A stretch of 64,000 nucleotides of DNA from Periconia sp. R9002 (taxonomy: Eukaryota > Ascomycota > Dothideomycetes > Pleosporales > Periconiaceae), in NCBI GenBank assembly GCA_023627715.1, contig JAMAHW010000060.1:124001-188000 (forward strand), written 5' to 3'. This document shows, piece after piece, positions 41,070-53,072 of this stretch. The notes under the pieces were generated by a model. The model searched no databases, was not told the DNA's origin, and saw only the letters and a program-made list of their open reading frames with translations. Numbering within the stretch: position 1 is the first letter of the stretch; each line of letters opens with the position of its first letter. The position numbers were made by a program, and so were the translations under genes.

Positions 41070-43141
41070 TCACCTGTACCCCTCGTGAGCTGCCTCCTCG
41101 CGACTCAAGAGATCCGGATCTTGAGCCTCCGTGTTAACCCTATCCTGTACATTTTCACTTTCATAGCCCTCTTCCAAAGCTTCCTTTAACGCCTCAATGG
41201 TAGGTCTGTTCTCTGGTCTACCTTTCAAACATAGCAATACAAGATCCAAGAGTTCTTTGTTGTAACACTTATGAATCAAGTCATATTGACGCGCCTCTTG
41301 ATCCAAATCGTAGTTTTGAACGTGATCAAAATTCTCTTCCCAGGAATCTGCGGGTGGCATCCAAGCGAAATGGGGTCCGACCCAGCTACGTTTATGGCCC
41401 ATTAAGTCGTATATGATCCATCCTATCTGAAACACGTCGCTCTTGTCTGTGATTGGAGTATCTCTATCGTATTGTTCATGATTTTCCTGTGATATGATTA
41501 GCGCTGACTTAGGTCGCGTTTACTGCTCCCCACTTACGGCCGCGTAACGCCAATCTCCTTCTGCAAACTCTGTACCCATTCTGCACTCTCGTGGGTTATA
41601 TCTCAAATTTGGGGGAAGGTTATGACTCGTGCCAATTTCGTAGAAAGCGAGTCCGAAGTCTGCGAGAACAATACGCGGCCACTATATTACATCATCAGCG
41701 TGAATCCTTTCCTTAATTTACTGAACCCTTTCTTGCTTACGCTTTCGTGGAATTCATCCTCTGGCTTTCGGTCATCTAAGAATATGTTTGACATGTTGAT
41801 ATCACGGTGCACTATTGGTCGCCAATGTTTGGGATATTTCTCCTCATCCTCTTGACCGTGTTTCAGCACCATAATTGCTCTCACAAGCTCGCGGAAAACA
41901 TGCCAGATGAAATTTTCAGGAAGAATGTTTTTGACCGGAGGTGGCGGATCATGCGATTTCCACTTTCCTATATTCCAATCATCGTTCCCATCCATTAAAA
42001 GGAAACGATCGTGCAACCCGGTGCTCAAATCTGCCCTAGGTAAATATTCTAGATAAATTCTGAAGCGCCTCTGCGACATTAATAAACGATACCCTCGGTG
42101 CTTTATGAGACTGCGGTAGACATTGGGGTCTTGGTTTTCGCGCTCGTTATCGATGATCCGATGGAGGGTGATTTCTTGAGGAAGTCCTTGACGCCAAATG
42201 TTTGGATCTCGCCAGTTGTCCTCCCTCGTGATTACATCTTTGCATACAATTTGCTATTTCGAAAGTTTAGTATCTTTCCTTTACAAAACTCACCAACAGC
42301 ATCAATGAAGGAAAGAGGCTATGCGGATGATGTACTCACATCCAGAACATTCCCGTCCTTATCTTTCTTCTCCCACAATCCCGCACTCCCATAAGTGCCC
42401 TGCCCTAAAAACTTGGTTCCCACCCATGTATCACTATCATTACCCCATTCCGACGGTGGAAATAAGCCCCCTTCGAGCCAATCTTGCTTCCACCTTTCGA
42501 TCTCGGCTTTTCTCAAGTTATCACGCTGGGTCTTTTCCTCCTCTGTCAAATCTCTATGGGGGGGTAAATGGGATGATACCCTTGCCATAGGGGGTAACTG
42601 CATTTCAGGCTCAGGTCCCCACGGCAGCGGCGGCCAGAATGAAAATGGGTACTGATCTTGGCAATGACCGTTGGTGTTTGTGGCGGTCGAGGTCATCGTT
42701 AGAACAGCTCTTCCTTGAGGTAAACCCGGCTGCTGTTGAGAAGGCAAGTTCTGCAACCCAGTCGGATTCTGCTCATTTTGCGCTCCTGACTTGGCTCTCT
42801 GAAACGCGGCATCTCTCTGAGCTTTGTTATACGGCTGCGCTGGCACGATCGTTGGGTCCCAAGAAGGGCAATTGGTGCTCTGGGATTTCTTGGCTGACTC
42901 AAATGGCTTCCGGAAGTTGAAGTCATTGTACCAGAGGTATTCGCGCGTGTTTTTTCGGTCCTCTGATTTTGGGTTAGCGGTTCCAGTTTCAATCTGTGGT
43001 GATGCGTTGATGATTGATCAGGAGGAAATGGTAACGCTTACGAGTTGACCAGTCAGTATGATTGGTTTTTGCCCATGGATCAAAACACCCGAAATAAAAG
43101 TAATCGGGAGCTGTTCTAAAACGGCCTCTAGCTCTAGACAT
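41070..43141 (-). CDS. Protein kinase (Ser/Thr type), five exons
   Basis: Exons on the minus strand: 43141-43042, 42962-42340, 42253-41741, 41681-41538 and 41486-41070; all phases agree, giving 598 aa. Intron 1 ends after GCTAACCCAAAATCAG. The N-terminal about 200 residues are disordered, Gln/Pro-rich. The kinase domain starts at LGQGTYGSAGLW (Gly-rich loop). QIVCKDV holds the ATP-binding Lys, IVHRDINMSNIF is the catalytic loop (HRD..N), and VLADFGLAF is the DFG motif. The usual APE sequence is not obvious, with EGDWRYAA at the activation segment. Helix F is DKSDVFQIGWIIYDL, and RPENRPTIEAL is the final conserved Arg region. A large insert follows the beta3 strand. All catalytic residues are present, so it should be active. 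Family and substrate are unknown; related kinases are expanded in fungi. Confidence 0.85.
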
Positions 43142-43230
43142 GGTTATCGGTGGCAGTTGAACGATAGATTTTCTCTGGAACGGATGATGATTTGGAGACC
43201 TTGGGGCCGAATGATTGCTTTAATTATTAA

Positions 43231-43470
43231 CTATCCCTTTGAGCAATCAAAGATATCTATGTAGAAAGTGCACGGACAAACTTGATCGCGAAAGCCTTTG
43301 TTCAACGCAAATCTGGTTGCCCGAGTGCGGATACATGCTTTGAGAAAGAAAACAAAGGAAAACGAGCAAAGAATATGAGCGGAAAATAATAGGCCGACAT
43401 GATTGAATATTCGTATTACGGTTTCGGGGGGAAGTTGGAGGAGTGACATAGGATGTTGATCAAGAGGCAT
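43231..43470 (-). pseudogene. Truncated F-box protein remnant
   Basis: The frame begins MPLDQHPMSLLQLPPETVIRIFNHVG, a good F-box start (LLxLPPExxIxIFxxVG). It then loses similarity within 30 residues and ends after 79 aa. No downstream continuation is seen before the kinase gene begins at 43141. It is probably a 5' fragment of an F-box gene cut off by rearrangement, but an unrecognised intron cannot be excluded. Confidence 0.4.
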
Positions 43471-43824
43471 AGAAGAGTGGCTTTTATTTGCAAGTAGGAG
43501 GGCTGATTCAAGATCGGCTGTGTGTTGAGTGTGTGTGTTCAGCGAGCTCAGACGGCTAACCGCTTCTGTGCTAGTCCTGACTAGCTACGCCTCAGTCTAA
43601 TAAGCCTGCTGAGCCTAGATAAACCTCAGGCTTCTCCCGCATCCACCTCACGCATGATGCAAACCCACCTGGCACGCCTAGCCTGCTGCCTAGGTGCTGT
43701 CTACCAGAAAGGTGGCTGCTACATAAATGTGCCTGGCATCCACCGCTGGCCCACTCCCCTCGCCACTCTTTCTCTTCGTTCTGCGCATCAGAGACTTCTT
43801 TTCCGAGCACCAGCTTCTATTTGA
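43471..43824. other. Intergenic
   Basis: Divergent interval between the F-box remnant and the APH-type kinase. Rich in AGCCTG/CAGGCT-type short sequences; nothing else recognised. Confidence 0.4.
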
Positions 43825-45072
43825 ATGCTGCCAACATCGAGCACAATGGCAAGACCAAGTGAAGATTGGTCAGGTTTTGTTGGCCTAAGTCCAGAGTCCG
43901 ACACATATAAGCGAATCAAGCTCGTGCTGTCTTCAGGAAACTTCAATCATCTGCAGAAGTGCGCAATAGACTCGAGGCGCAGACATCACATAGGCCTACA
44001 TCCTAATATCAAGTGCAGCATAAATCTAACCCAATTTGCGAAAGGTTTCAACAATCTAGTTTTTGAGCTTGCATTTTCAGATGGCATCTATTGGATTGCT
44101 CGGATTCCGTATCGCACCATGGATGACAACACTAAGATCTCGTTGCTGAGCGAGATAGCCACCATGAACATCGTCCGCCAACGTACAAGTATCCCCATAC
44201 CTCGTATTTTCGAATTTGAGATGTCTACAGAGGGCCCGTTCGGATATCCGTATGTCTTGATGGAGTACTTAGGTGGCCGTCAACTCGATAATGGGTTGGC
44301 GCAATCGATACCTCAACAATATCACACTAAGGTAGCCAAGCAGTTTGCAAATGTGTTTGCGGAGCTTCAAAACCTGACTTTTAGCCGCATTGGACGACTT
44401 TGGTGTGGAGAGACCGCGGATCAGCCCGTCGAGATCATTCCCATGGCGTGGCATCATTCGCCCGGCCCTTTGGAAACGTCGCTAGAATATTTTTACAATC
44501 AACGACAAGGGGAAAACCGAGAAATCGTCGCCTTACAACCGAACAATGCAGACTGGCTTACGGCATGTTGGGTGCTGAAAACAGCTCTAGCCCACACCAT
44601 CATCGAAGATAGAGTCCGAGGCCCATTTCCATTGTGTCATCTTGACCTCCATTTCGGTAACCTTTTCTTCGACGAGGAATACAATCTGACCGGAGTCATT
44701 GATTGGAGCGACGCGCAGGCGGCCCCAATTGAACAGTTGTCTGTCTGTCCAGAACTAGTCATTTTCCCTGGGCTATCTGAGGAGCAGAATCGACCGATTG
44801 TGGACTTCAAGAACCTCGTTATACAGTTTGTAAAGGAAATGGAGAATAAGCCGCCCTTGTATCAGCAGCAGGGGGGCATGAAGCAGAGTCAGCATCTTAC
44901 ACCACTTTCCACCTACATGGCCTCTGAAAGTGCCGAACTCATGCATCGTCAGTACATGGCTTCACCTGGTGGAAGCCTTTGGGCTGCGAAGAGGGTTGCG
45001 AAACTCATATACGGGGAGCATATTACTTGGGAACAGCTTAGAAAGGTATATGGTTGTACGCTGCTTCTCTAG
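43825..45072 (+). CDS. APH-fold phosphotransferase (aminoglycoside phosphotransferase family)
   Basis: A single exon of 415 aa (or from the ATG at 43846). The N-lobe includes FNNLVFELAFSDGIYWIARIPY. SEIATMNIVRQRTSIPIPRIF is the conserved helix alphaC-SIPxP segment, and PYVLMEYLGGRQLD is the hinge. HLDLHFGNLFF is the catalytic loop (HxDxxxxN), and TGVIDWSDAQAAPIEQL carries the metal-binding Asp. This is the large fungal APH/choline-kinase-like group of small-molecule or protein kinases. The substrate is unknown; it should not be read as antibiotic resistance. Confidence 0.85.
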   Translation: MLPTSSTMARPSEDWSGFVGLSPESDTYKRIKLVLSSGNFNHLQKCAIDSRRRHHIGLHPNIKCSINLTQFAKGFNNLVFELAFSDGIYWIARIPYRTMDDNTKISLLSEIATMNIVRQRTSIPIPRIFEFEMSTEGPFGYPYVLMEYLGGRQLDNGLAQSIPQQYHTKVAKQFANVFAELQNLTFSRIGRLWCGETADQPVEIIPMAWHHSPGPLETSLEYFYNQRQGENREIVALQPNNADWLTACWVLKTALAHTIIEDRVRGPFPLCHLDLHFGNLFFDEEYNLTGVIDWSDAQAAPIEQLSVCPELVIFPGLSEEQNRPIVDFKNLVIQFVKEMENKPPLYQQQGGMKQSQHLTPLSTYMASESAELMHRQYMASPGGSLWAAKRVAKLIYGEHITWEQLRKVYGCTLLL

Positions 45073-45571
45073 GGCTAGTGATAACCTCATACTCTCCGTA
45101 GCAAACTCTTGTCTTACAATGTCCGCTCTCTACGATGGGTTGCTTGTCTGCTGGCATTTCTGCTCATGCCTTCTAGAGAAAGACAGCCTTAGAAGCTAAC
45201 AAGCTTGATCGGCTTCCCGAAAGAAAATCGTATCACACACCTACATCGTGGGTACAAACTCAGCTAAATTCAACTAGGGGTGATATATAAGTGATAAATG
45301 TCTCAATATACCACGTCACGTGGTGTCTCGATAACAAACGACTCTGTACCTGGAGTTTACCACAATAAAGGTAGAGAGGCGAATATAGCATAAGATAAAG
45401 ATAAAAGAGTTGTTTTGTTTTTTCAAAACCACAACCAAGGAGCAATGAAATCGTTCGCGACCTCGCGGTCCAAAGGAAATCTATCAAATGAAGGAACGCC
45501 CACAACATATGCTGAGAAAGCCACGCCAACAGTACAATAAAAAAGGAATCACTTGAAACATGGAATAAATC
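45073..45571. other. Intergenic with MITE copy 5
   Basis: Contains the MITE-like element at 45241-45350 between converging genes; otherwise nothing recognised. Confidence 0.5.
45241..45350 (+). mobile_element. MITE-like dispersed element, copy 5
   Basis: GGTACAAACTCAGCTAAATT at the left and CTCTGTACC at the right form 6-bp inverted ends (GGTACA/TGTACC). The core ACGTGGTGTCTCGATAACAA is the best match to the family. Confidence 0.7.
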
Positions 45572-47634
45572 TCAATGTAACCCGCTCTCTCCAGTCTCAA
45601 CCATGTACTTCTGGCATTCCACAAGGGCAGTAACCTGCTGGCCCAGCTCCTCCAGCCTCGAAAGCACGATCCCATTTCCTTCCACAAACCCATAGCACTG
45701 ATACTTGATCTGGGTCTTCTCGCAAAATTCCCGAACCAAGGCCTGCGTCTTCCTCAAATTATGTCTCGGCACACGTGGGAACAAGTGGTGCACGGCTTGA
45801 AACTGCAAGCCGCCGTGGAACCAGTCGAGCCATGGCGGACACGCGACGTCCATGGTGGTACGCAGCTGCCGCTGGGGAAATGACTCCGTAGGACCCAGGT
45901 CTGATGTTGGCATGCCCCAGTGCGAGAGAGTGATTTGTACGTGCAGCACAATGGTTACGGCGTGGCTTAGCATCACGAAACCCACGCGTACTGGCCAGTT
46001 AGGGAGGGTAATCCACACTAGGAGATAGCCGAAGAGGTACCAGTAGCATGCCATGAAAAGGATTTCAACGGGGCGCGTCCACCATGCTGCCCCCAGTTGT
46101 GCAGCGCGCGGGCTCACGAGGTGTAGCCATGAGAGCATGTAGAGATTGAACCGCGCGAGCGCCATAACCGGGTAGTATGTGTATTTCTGGTAGGGCACCA
46201 TGAAGTCGCAAGCTGCGTCCCACACGAAGCGGAAATTGTAAAAGGAAGAGAGAATGGATTTCATATAGGTTGGAGAAGTGCTGAAGAGAGGGATATTTTG
46301 AATGTCCGGGTCGTGTTCCGGCATGTTGGTGATGAGGTGGTGCACATTGTGTGAGGATTTCCACCATCCGATGCTCAAGCCGCAGCAGAAGTCGGCGATG
46401 AAGGCTCCAATTAATGTATCCACAATGAAGTTCGACGTTACCCCCATATGTGCGGCATCGTGGGCTGTGAACATGATCTGTTGCTGTGAGGGAATTAGTA
46501 TTGAACCTGGGGTGCTGGCACTGAAAAGAGTAGACATACCCAGAACAAGCCCAGAAAGATGGAGGATGTGAGATACCACTTTATATGGAGTAAATATATA
46601 AAAGCGGCGAATAAAGCTCCATAACGTATACACTCTTTGCCGTAATTACTGAAGTGGCATTTGTAGAGACCCTCGTCCTTGATCTTCTGGTGTAGGATCC
46701 GGTACTCATTCACGATGGCTCTTTGTGTTTCAGGGTCCACGGATGGATTGTTTTTGAGGCCCTCGGCTATCTCTTTCTGTTCGAGCTCCACGGCGTAATT
46801 CTCTCTGTGCTGCTTCTGTGCTGCGATTGTATTTAAGGAAGGCGTGGGAGGTTTCTTTTCCTGGTCGCAAATAACATGGGCACCAGTTCTCCTATTGCAT
46901 GTGGTCGCGAGCTTTTTGTGCAGAACGTGTGCAGCCTTTTCTAAGTCAGCCAGGTCTGCTACATGGTTCGTACTGTACGGGTACAGCGTAACGGTGATGT
47001 GGTAAGCATCGGGAAGGACGCACGGAGCTAATGTCTATGCTTTTGCTTCGTCTGTTGTGTCTGACCTCCTCAATGACAGGAACAACATAAGCCTTCTCCA
47101 GAGTTGTAGCTGCAGCCAGTTTCTCATAGTAATCGGGGGAGCGAATCGGCGGGTCGAGGTTGATCCACGGTGAGTGTACGCGACCGATGCGGTATTGCTT
47201 CATCATGAGCAGAGACCGGTTGGAATGGTAACTAAACGTTGCAAAGCCGTGTCAGCCAGTGTACAGAGCCACCTTCTTTGAATACAAATAGGATAAACAC
47301 ATATGGTATGTGAATTGGTGCTGCTTAATAAGATTGTAAGGGGTTTGCACTGTTTTTCCCTAAAATGGGAAGATGGGACCACGGCTACGCGCGCGTATGC
47401 AGGGACCGACTAGGGTAACTTTGAAATTTGGAGATGTTATTATTTTGCAACGTACATGTTGACCTCGTCGGTTGCATCTCTACCGACCATGTGAAGGATA
47501 GACAAGCGACCGCCTGGATGTCTGTCTATCCATTCAGTCAAATCCAAGGCAAAGCCTTCGTGTACAACCACAGGATGGCCCTGCGCAATAAGCTCCTTGA
47601 TACGTTCCGCCTCAAGGAACTGGAGTTGCGACAT
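45572..47634 (-). CDS. Delta-8 sphingolipid desaturase with N-terminal cytochrome b5
   Basis: Exon model on the minus strand: 47634-47456, 47231 to about 47066, about 47034-46540 and 46483-45572, about 580 aa. Residues 1-110 are a cytochrome b5 domain: DLTEWIDRHPGGRLSILHMV, with HPGG as the heme ligand, then VGRDATDEVNIYHS. The desaturase has three His boxes: FTAHDAAHMG (HDAAH), WWKSSHNVHHL (HNVHH) and LQFQAVHHLFP (QxxHH), with ADFCCGLSIGWW and LRTTMDVACP typical of fungal sphingolipid delta-8 desaturases. It inserts the delta-8 double bond in ceramide long-chain bases for glucosylceramide synthesis and is membrane-bound in the ER. The linker between domains is uncertain. The frame is open from 47034 to 46825, but a longer intron from 47065 to the AG at about 46826 would give a shorter, more usual linker. 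Confidence 0.88.
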
Positions 47635-50600
47635 GACGACGATAAAAGTGTCGTTATTCGAACAACTATCCAGGCAGGAAAGAAACAGGTCGTTTCGAAA
47701 GAAAAAAGACGTGGGGATTTTGGAAGGACAATACGTTTAGGGTAGCGAAAGCCCGGCACTACCTATCTAAATAACACTGGCACATGGCGGTACTAGTAAT
47801 GCCCCCCTTTCACTGAACAAATCGTCCAAGCTTGCGAGATCTTCGGCCTGGGCCTCCATAGTACGCGCATGTCGAGGCGTACACAGGACACAAAACAGCA
47901 GGGAAGAGGGGAGGGAGAGTGTCTAAGGCCCGTGTGGAGCAGAACTACGGCTCACGGGTACTTGGCAGGGCTTGGTCCACGAGTTGAACAGGGTCTCAGG
48001 TATGCCCATATGCGTGGAGACTCTGGAGAGTGCGCGGTAGGCATTGCGCATCTTTCTTCTTACGGCTGAAGGTTATCTCTGAGAAGGTGAACTGTGAAGA
48101 CGGTTAGGTAAGGTCTTACGTGTTACCGGGCGGAGTCAGATTTCGTGCGTATGTATGCCTGAGTATTTTCTCCGGTCCACCGCAGCGTGCCAATTCCTGC
48201 GAATCTGGATAATGTGCAGGTAACAGGGTGTCGGTGTATGGTGGAGGCGGAAAGGGAAGGGGTTGAACGCGGCAGACAAGTAGTACCGCTCGGTACACTT
48301 AGGTAGGTAGTGTACAGTGCCAACTATACTATAGTTACCTAACATCTTAAGCTATCGTATGTATGTACAACTTTGCAAGAGCTGGGGCCATAACTCGCCC
48401 TTCACTGGATTTCAAGGGTCGAGCGGAGAAGGCCTAACGCGACGCTACAACTGGAGATCAGTCCGCCATTGACCAATCATCGTATCCAAGCCAAGGACAT
48501 TCCGCCCCTCTGCTCATCTCCTCGCCATCCTGTTCCGTTTCGCATCTTCACAGCTATCAATCAACACTCGATGTCTCCACCTCCACCATCATCGTCCCAC
48601 TGTTGTACTCTTGTAGTCTGTCCATCCCCCAATTCTTGTTCCATGCATGGCGTCTCCAATAGCGCCATTGTCCCTATCAATGAAGTCCCGCTTGTATAGC
48701 ACAAGTTAACAATGCACATACCAGAGCATAGCTATGTGGAACGCCCCAGGACACAGTAAGGATAATCGACTGCGCCTCCCCGTTGCACAGAGCGAGATTC
48801 GCCCGGGACAGCTGCCTGCCAGGAAACGTGTCCCTTTGGACGCACCTCGTGGTATTTCGAGAACTTTGCTCCAAGTACCCGCGGCCTGCGATTCTCGCAG
48901 TACGATACAAGCGTGCTTGCGAAGAGCGATTTTCGCGCCGAAAGCCCATCTAGCAGACCGCGGAATGAAGTTGGCACTTCTTGAACGTCAATCGTAATGA
49001 TGGTACGTCATGTACTCGCGGCCTGCGATTCTCGCGATACCATCCGAACGTGACTGTTTCTGATCACTTATCTACAGTTTCACAGTACACACCAAGTCAG
49101 ATCCTTTCCGTCGGGAACCCACTGCTATCTAAGTTTAAGAGAACACAGAGTACCAAGAGCCTAATGCCTATATTGGACTTTTGTGCGATGGCGTCGACCC
49201 TGCTTTTTGCCCTCGGACCGTGATCTCGATAGCGGCAAGCGCCGTGTCAACTCTCCACCCTTTCCCACTCTTCGCTTAGAATATTTCAAGGAACTTCCAT
49301 ACTAGCTTGACGCGATTCCGGATCCTGGAGACTAGAGGCTGTCATCGCAAAACGCAAGTTCTGTCTGCTGGCGCTCGCCACAACTTCTCGTGCATCTCCG
49401 ATCGCTATTACCACCCTCTTTGTCAATCGCATAGACTCTCTGGAAATCTGGCTTTTCGCCCGTCAATGGCTTCATTGAAAAATTTAGTTGCTCATGGATC
49501 AGAAACCGATGATTGTAGCTAAGCATGCGTTATGTTCCAGAGGAAAACTGAATGGAGATGCAGATTTTCCGACGGGACGCGCAACCTTGGGGTCTAGTGA
49601 AACAGCAAGTCACTAATCAGGCGCGATACCTGTTATTCGTTTGAACCGAGTCAGGATCTCGTGCGAGCATGTTGTTTAAAAAGCAACACAAAGTTTATGT
49701 AGTAGCCGTACGTATGCTCCAACGGTATCACTACTCAAGCTGCAAGTGTGACATCCTCTCTCCTGATAAATCCCTTCTCCCCTCTTCGATTGCTCAACGA
49801 CACCCCTTTTAAAAAAAGACGCCCGAGAATTGTTGCCAACCACCACGCGCGAAGCCGCATATGGAATGTCGTGGCCAGCTAGGTAAACCTATCATGCATG
49901 CAACGGCATGTTGAATCCGAAAATTCGTGCCGCTTTTGCCATGTCAGCATATGCTCTTGCTTGAATTTCTTTAAAATACAGGATGCCTATGCACTACGAA
50001 AAATTGAGCGCTGATCTCCTTGCTCGCTGTTTGAAAGAACGAAAACTTCTTGGTAGATGACTGCAAATTCAGCGTTATTAACAAACTTGCTTTTGATCAA
50101 TACACACGGACAGTTACATTGATGAGGCCACGTTATCTCGAATGTTGTTTTGGTGTGGCCCTGCCCAATATAACTACCTGCCGTTGCCTATGCGTTAGAG
50201 GAAAAAGAAAAATAGATCAGGGACTAATTAGGGGCAATAAAGTCTATGTCGCAGGGGATATAGCTTTGACGGCAATGCAATATATGAGCATTTGATGGAT
50301 GGGGTTGAATAACGGAAAGGTATGTATCAAAACAATCCACCATAGCCACATTGCATTTGATATTTACTATTGCTGCATCATAATTACACTGGTTTGCCAG
50401 CAATTATATGCAGGATGCATGCGGTGCTCTCGAGCGCGCACTTTCCTTCTCAACTTCTACCTCTTCTTCCACGAATTATCCACTTGATTTACAACCTCAT
50501 CAATCTGCTCAGTCACACATAATACAAACAAAAATGTTACCTCCATCCCTTTTAGATCATCTTCACTGCAAGCCATCCTACTCTCTCAAGAATCTATGTA

Positions 50601-51986
50601 CCTGCTGTCTCGTTCCAACCAGTTCGGGTTTTGTATTTTTTCATGTTCTTAAACAGCATGAAGGAGATCGCGGAATAGTAAACAAGTTTCTCACACCGTC
50701 TTGCACTCACCACCTAAACCACGAAGCAACTTTATCTCGTTGGAATAGCGGTATGGGCGCTTCTGTTTACACCAATACATTTGAATCAGGAACCTCAACC
50801 CCTACCTACCCCAACCAAAGTCCAAACCAAATAACCCGTTTGAAGAAGACGACAAACGCACACCTACTATTTCCTTTTTAACATAGTTCTAAACCTGAAG
50901 GAGGGGACATAATGTGTGGTGATTTCCGTTTATTTGAGTGATAATCTTGAAAGCACAATAAGGCAAAGAGAGGACAGGATAGGGGATATACTCTTTCTTT
51001 CTAAAATGAACTACGAGCAGAACGCTAATGTATGGGAGTAGAGAAGAGGATCGAGTGTAGTTAGTTACCTGAGATCCAAACCAGTGTTTATACCGTGACT
51101 GATGACACCAGTCAATTGCGAAGAAGAAAGCACCTTTGATGAGTGTAGTTAGTTGATTTATAGAGTGGTCAGCATATTCAGGATGATGGAAGGGAGCGGA
51201 ACATCAAGGTAAAAGGTATAGGGGGTGTTCAACGGGTACGTTTGACCCTCAAGGACTGAGGAGAGATGTGGTTTTTTGGTTATATAACGCATCACGTCAA
51301 GGTAGAAGAAGTAGAAAAGAGGAAAAGAAATATACATCATTGAACGAGAATGAAGTAATGCGTGAATGATCTAGGGACGTTATGCTCACTGTAAGATTAA
51401 CGATATGAATTCGACTTTGTCAGAAGCATGATTGCGCGCGGCATTACGGTTTACAGATAGGGCAGATAAGTGAGATCGAGAAGATTCGTGTTTGATGATC
51501 GTGATAATGGGGTATAAAAGGCGCAGAGGTAGGAACATGTGCTTAAGAGAGAATTTCATACGTGTAGAAAGCATGTCTGATATTGAAATATCATCCTTGT
51601 GGACGTAGACTGAAGTAGTACCTGTATATACTTCAAATATGTACAGGGGAGATAGTTGCAAAGGTGCAAAATGACTAAGATTTAACTTTTTTCGCTTTTA
51701 GACCACAGTGTAGATGCTAGAATACGTAATGATGATACTGCGAGACTTCTCATGTCTTGAAAATATAGCTTATATGTTTCTGTGGGACAATTCTCGGCAT
51801 TTGAGTGGTATCGGCTGTTTCCTGCTCGTCCAAAGTCGAGCATGTTGAGATCTTCAATGCCACTTTTTCTATATCCGCTACTTTCACGATGGAACAGACG
51901 GCACTTCTTATCTCACCCTGTAACGCCAGTACGCCATTTATCCGTAATGCAAAGGGATATACTTGTTCCGAACCCCTTTCAAACAT
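47635..51986. other. Gene-poor 4.3 kb region
   Basis: No coding region with recognisable motifs on either strand. It contains a 20-bp direct repeat (48880 and 49017), a C/T-rich stretch at 48480-48640, and AT-rich sequence from 49,680 on. It lies between divergent and convergent conserved genes and may hold a decayed gene or an unrecognised lineage-specific one. Confidence 0.4.
48880..49036. repeat. Short direct repeat pair
   Basis: CGCGGCCTGCGATTCTCGC occurs at about 48880 and again at about 49018, each followed within 10 nt by GATAC. Copies are about 138 bp apart. Confidence 0.6.
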
Positions 51987-52790
51987 TTATCTCCAAACCT
52001 TTCTCTCTTTACCCTTGTTAGCCTCCCACTTCGTCACCCTTTTCCGTATATCAGCAGGCGTCTGTTGCATAGGGTTCAACTTCATATCCCTGCTCATCCG
52101 CACGTAATCGTCCCCGTATTTAGCCACCAAACGCTCGCACCATTCTGCCTCTCTCTGGCTTTGACCCCTTGGGGCCTTGCGCACGCCCTTCGACGCTGCC
52201 TCCTCGAGCTGCCGTATCACGGGATTATCGCTCTTCTCGGTCGGCACCATGGCGAACCCGTTCCACTCCGGCACTTCATCTTCGTCTTCTTCAAGCTCGT
52301 TGAGGGGGTCGTTTAGAGGGTTTTTATCTTTGGAGTTGGCTTTTGCGCGATCGGCGCTGGTTTGTTCTAATACGCGCACGATGGCGCCTGTTTCTGGGTC
52401 GCGCTCGACGCGGATCTCCTCTGGCTCTATAACCTGCGTAGGCCGCTTAGAGACTACGTTGAGGACGTCGGCGGTGCTATTTGCGGCGGCATCGGCTCTT
52501 GAGGAGGTAGGATCATTGAGGCCGAGGAGTTTGATGGTCTTTTCAGTACCACCGGTCGCGTGATTCAGGCGCGAGGTGAGGCCGAGACGACGGTAATTCT
52601 GGGAGAGGGTCTCTTTTTGATTCCTATCCGAAATTTAGCTCCGTTCTTTGGCGGTGCGAAGATTGGAAGCTGTAGCTTACCAGTTGGCGGCGATAATAGG
52701 GTTTTGCAGTATCTTCTTCTTGGAGGGTGCCCTGTGGCGACGCTTGGGTAACGAGGACTTGTTCTTCTTTTTCTGGAGTTCACGACCCAT
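51987..52790 (-). CDS. NOP16: Ribosome biogenesis protein Nop16
   Basis: Two exons: 52790-52681 and 52623-51987, with a 57-nt intron (GTAAGC...CGGATAG), giving 248 aa. The N-terminus MGRELQKKKNKSS is Lys-rich and nucleolar-type. WNQKETLSQNYRRLGL follows directly from the splice and is the Nop16 signature. The acidic middle contains EEDEDEVPEW. The C-terminus WCERLVAKYGDDYVRMSRDMKLNPMQQT followed by ADIRKRVTKW is the most conserved part of the family. Nop16 acts in 60S pre-ribosome assembly in the nucleolus. It is divergent from, and about 280 bp away from, the ZIP transporter gene, so the two may share a promoter region. Confidence 0.93.
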
Positions 52791-53072
52791 TTTGAAAAAT
52801 GTATAGCGTGTGAGGATTTATCGGGGGTTTGTTGTTGTCGGGCTCGGCAAGTATGTGGCATCAATCCAATTCACCCGATTCAAAAATCTCGAATCTTTCC
52901 CGAAATCTTGGCGCGCTATCTCTTATCGCATCTTATCGCTCATTTACTTATCGATAAGAAACCTAATGTTCCGAGTTCCGATGGTCACGTGTCATACCCC
53001 TGAGCCCACACGTCACGCTTCTCATTCATTTGAAGACACATTTCCCACACGAACAAGAGAACGGACGCGACA
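52791..53072. promoter_or_regulatory. Shared divergent promoter region, NOP16 / ZIP gene
   Basis: 282 bp between two divergent start codons. Contains CTTATCGCATCTTATCGCTC and CTTATCGATAAG (a palindrome with GATAAG/CTTATC at 52947-52960), which are GATA-factor-type sites, and TCACGTGTCA (52983), an E-box-like CACGTG. Confidence 0.5.

Noticed and set aside
50408..50881. 157-codon plus-strand frame
   Set aside because: Ser/Thr/Leu-rich without motif or plausible start context; composition matches translated noncoding DNA.
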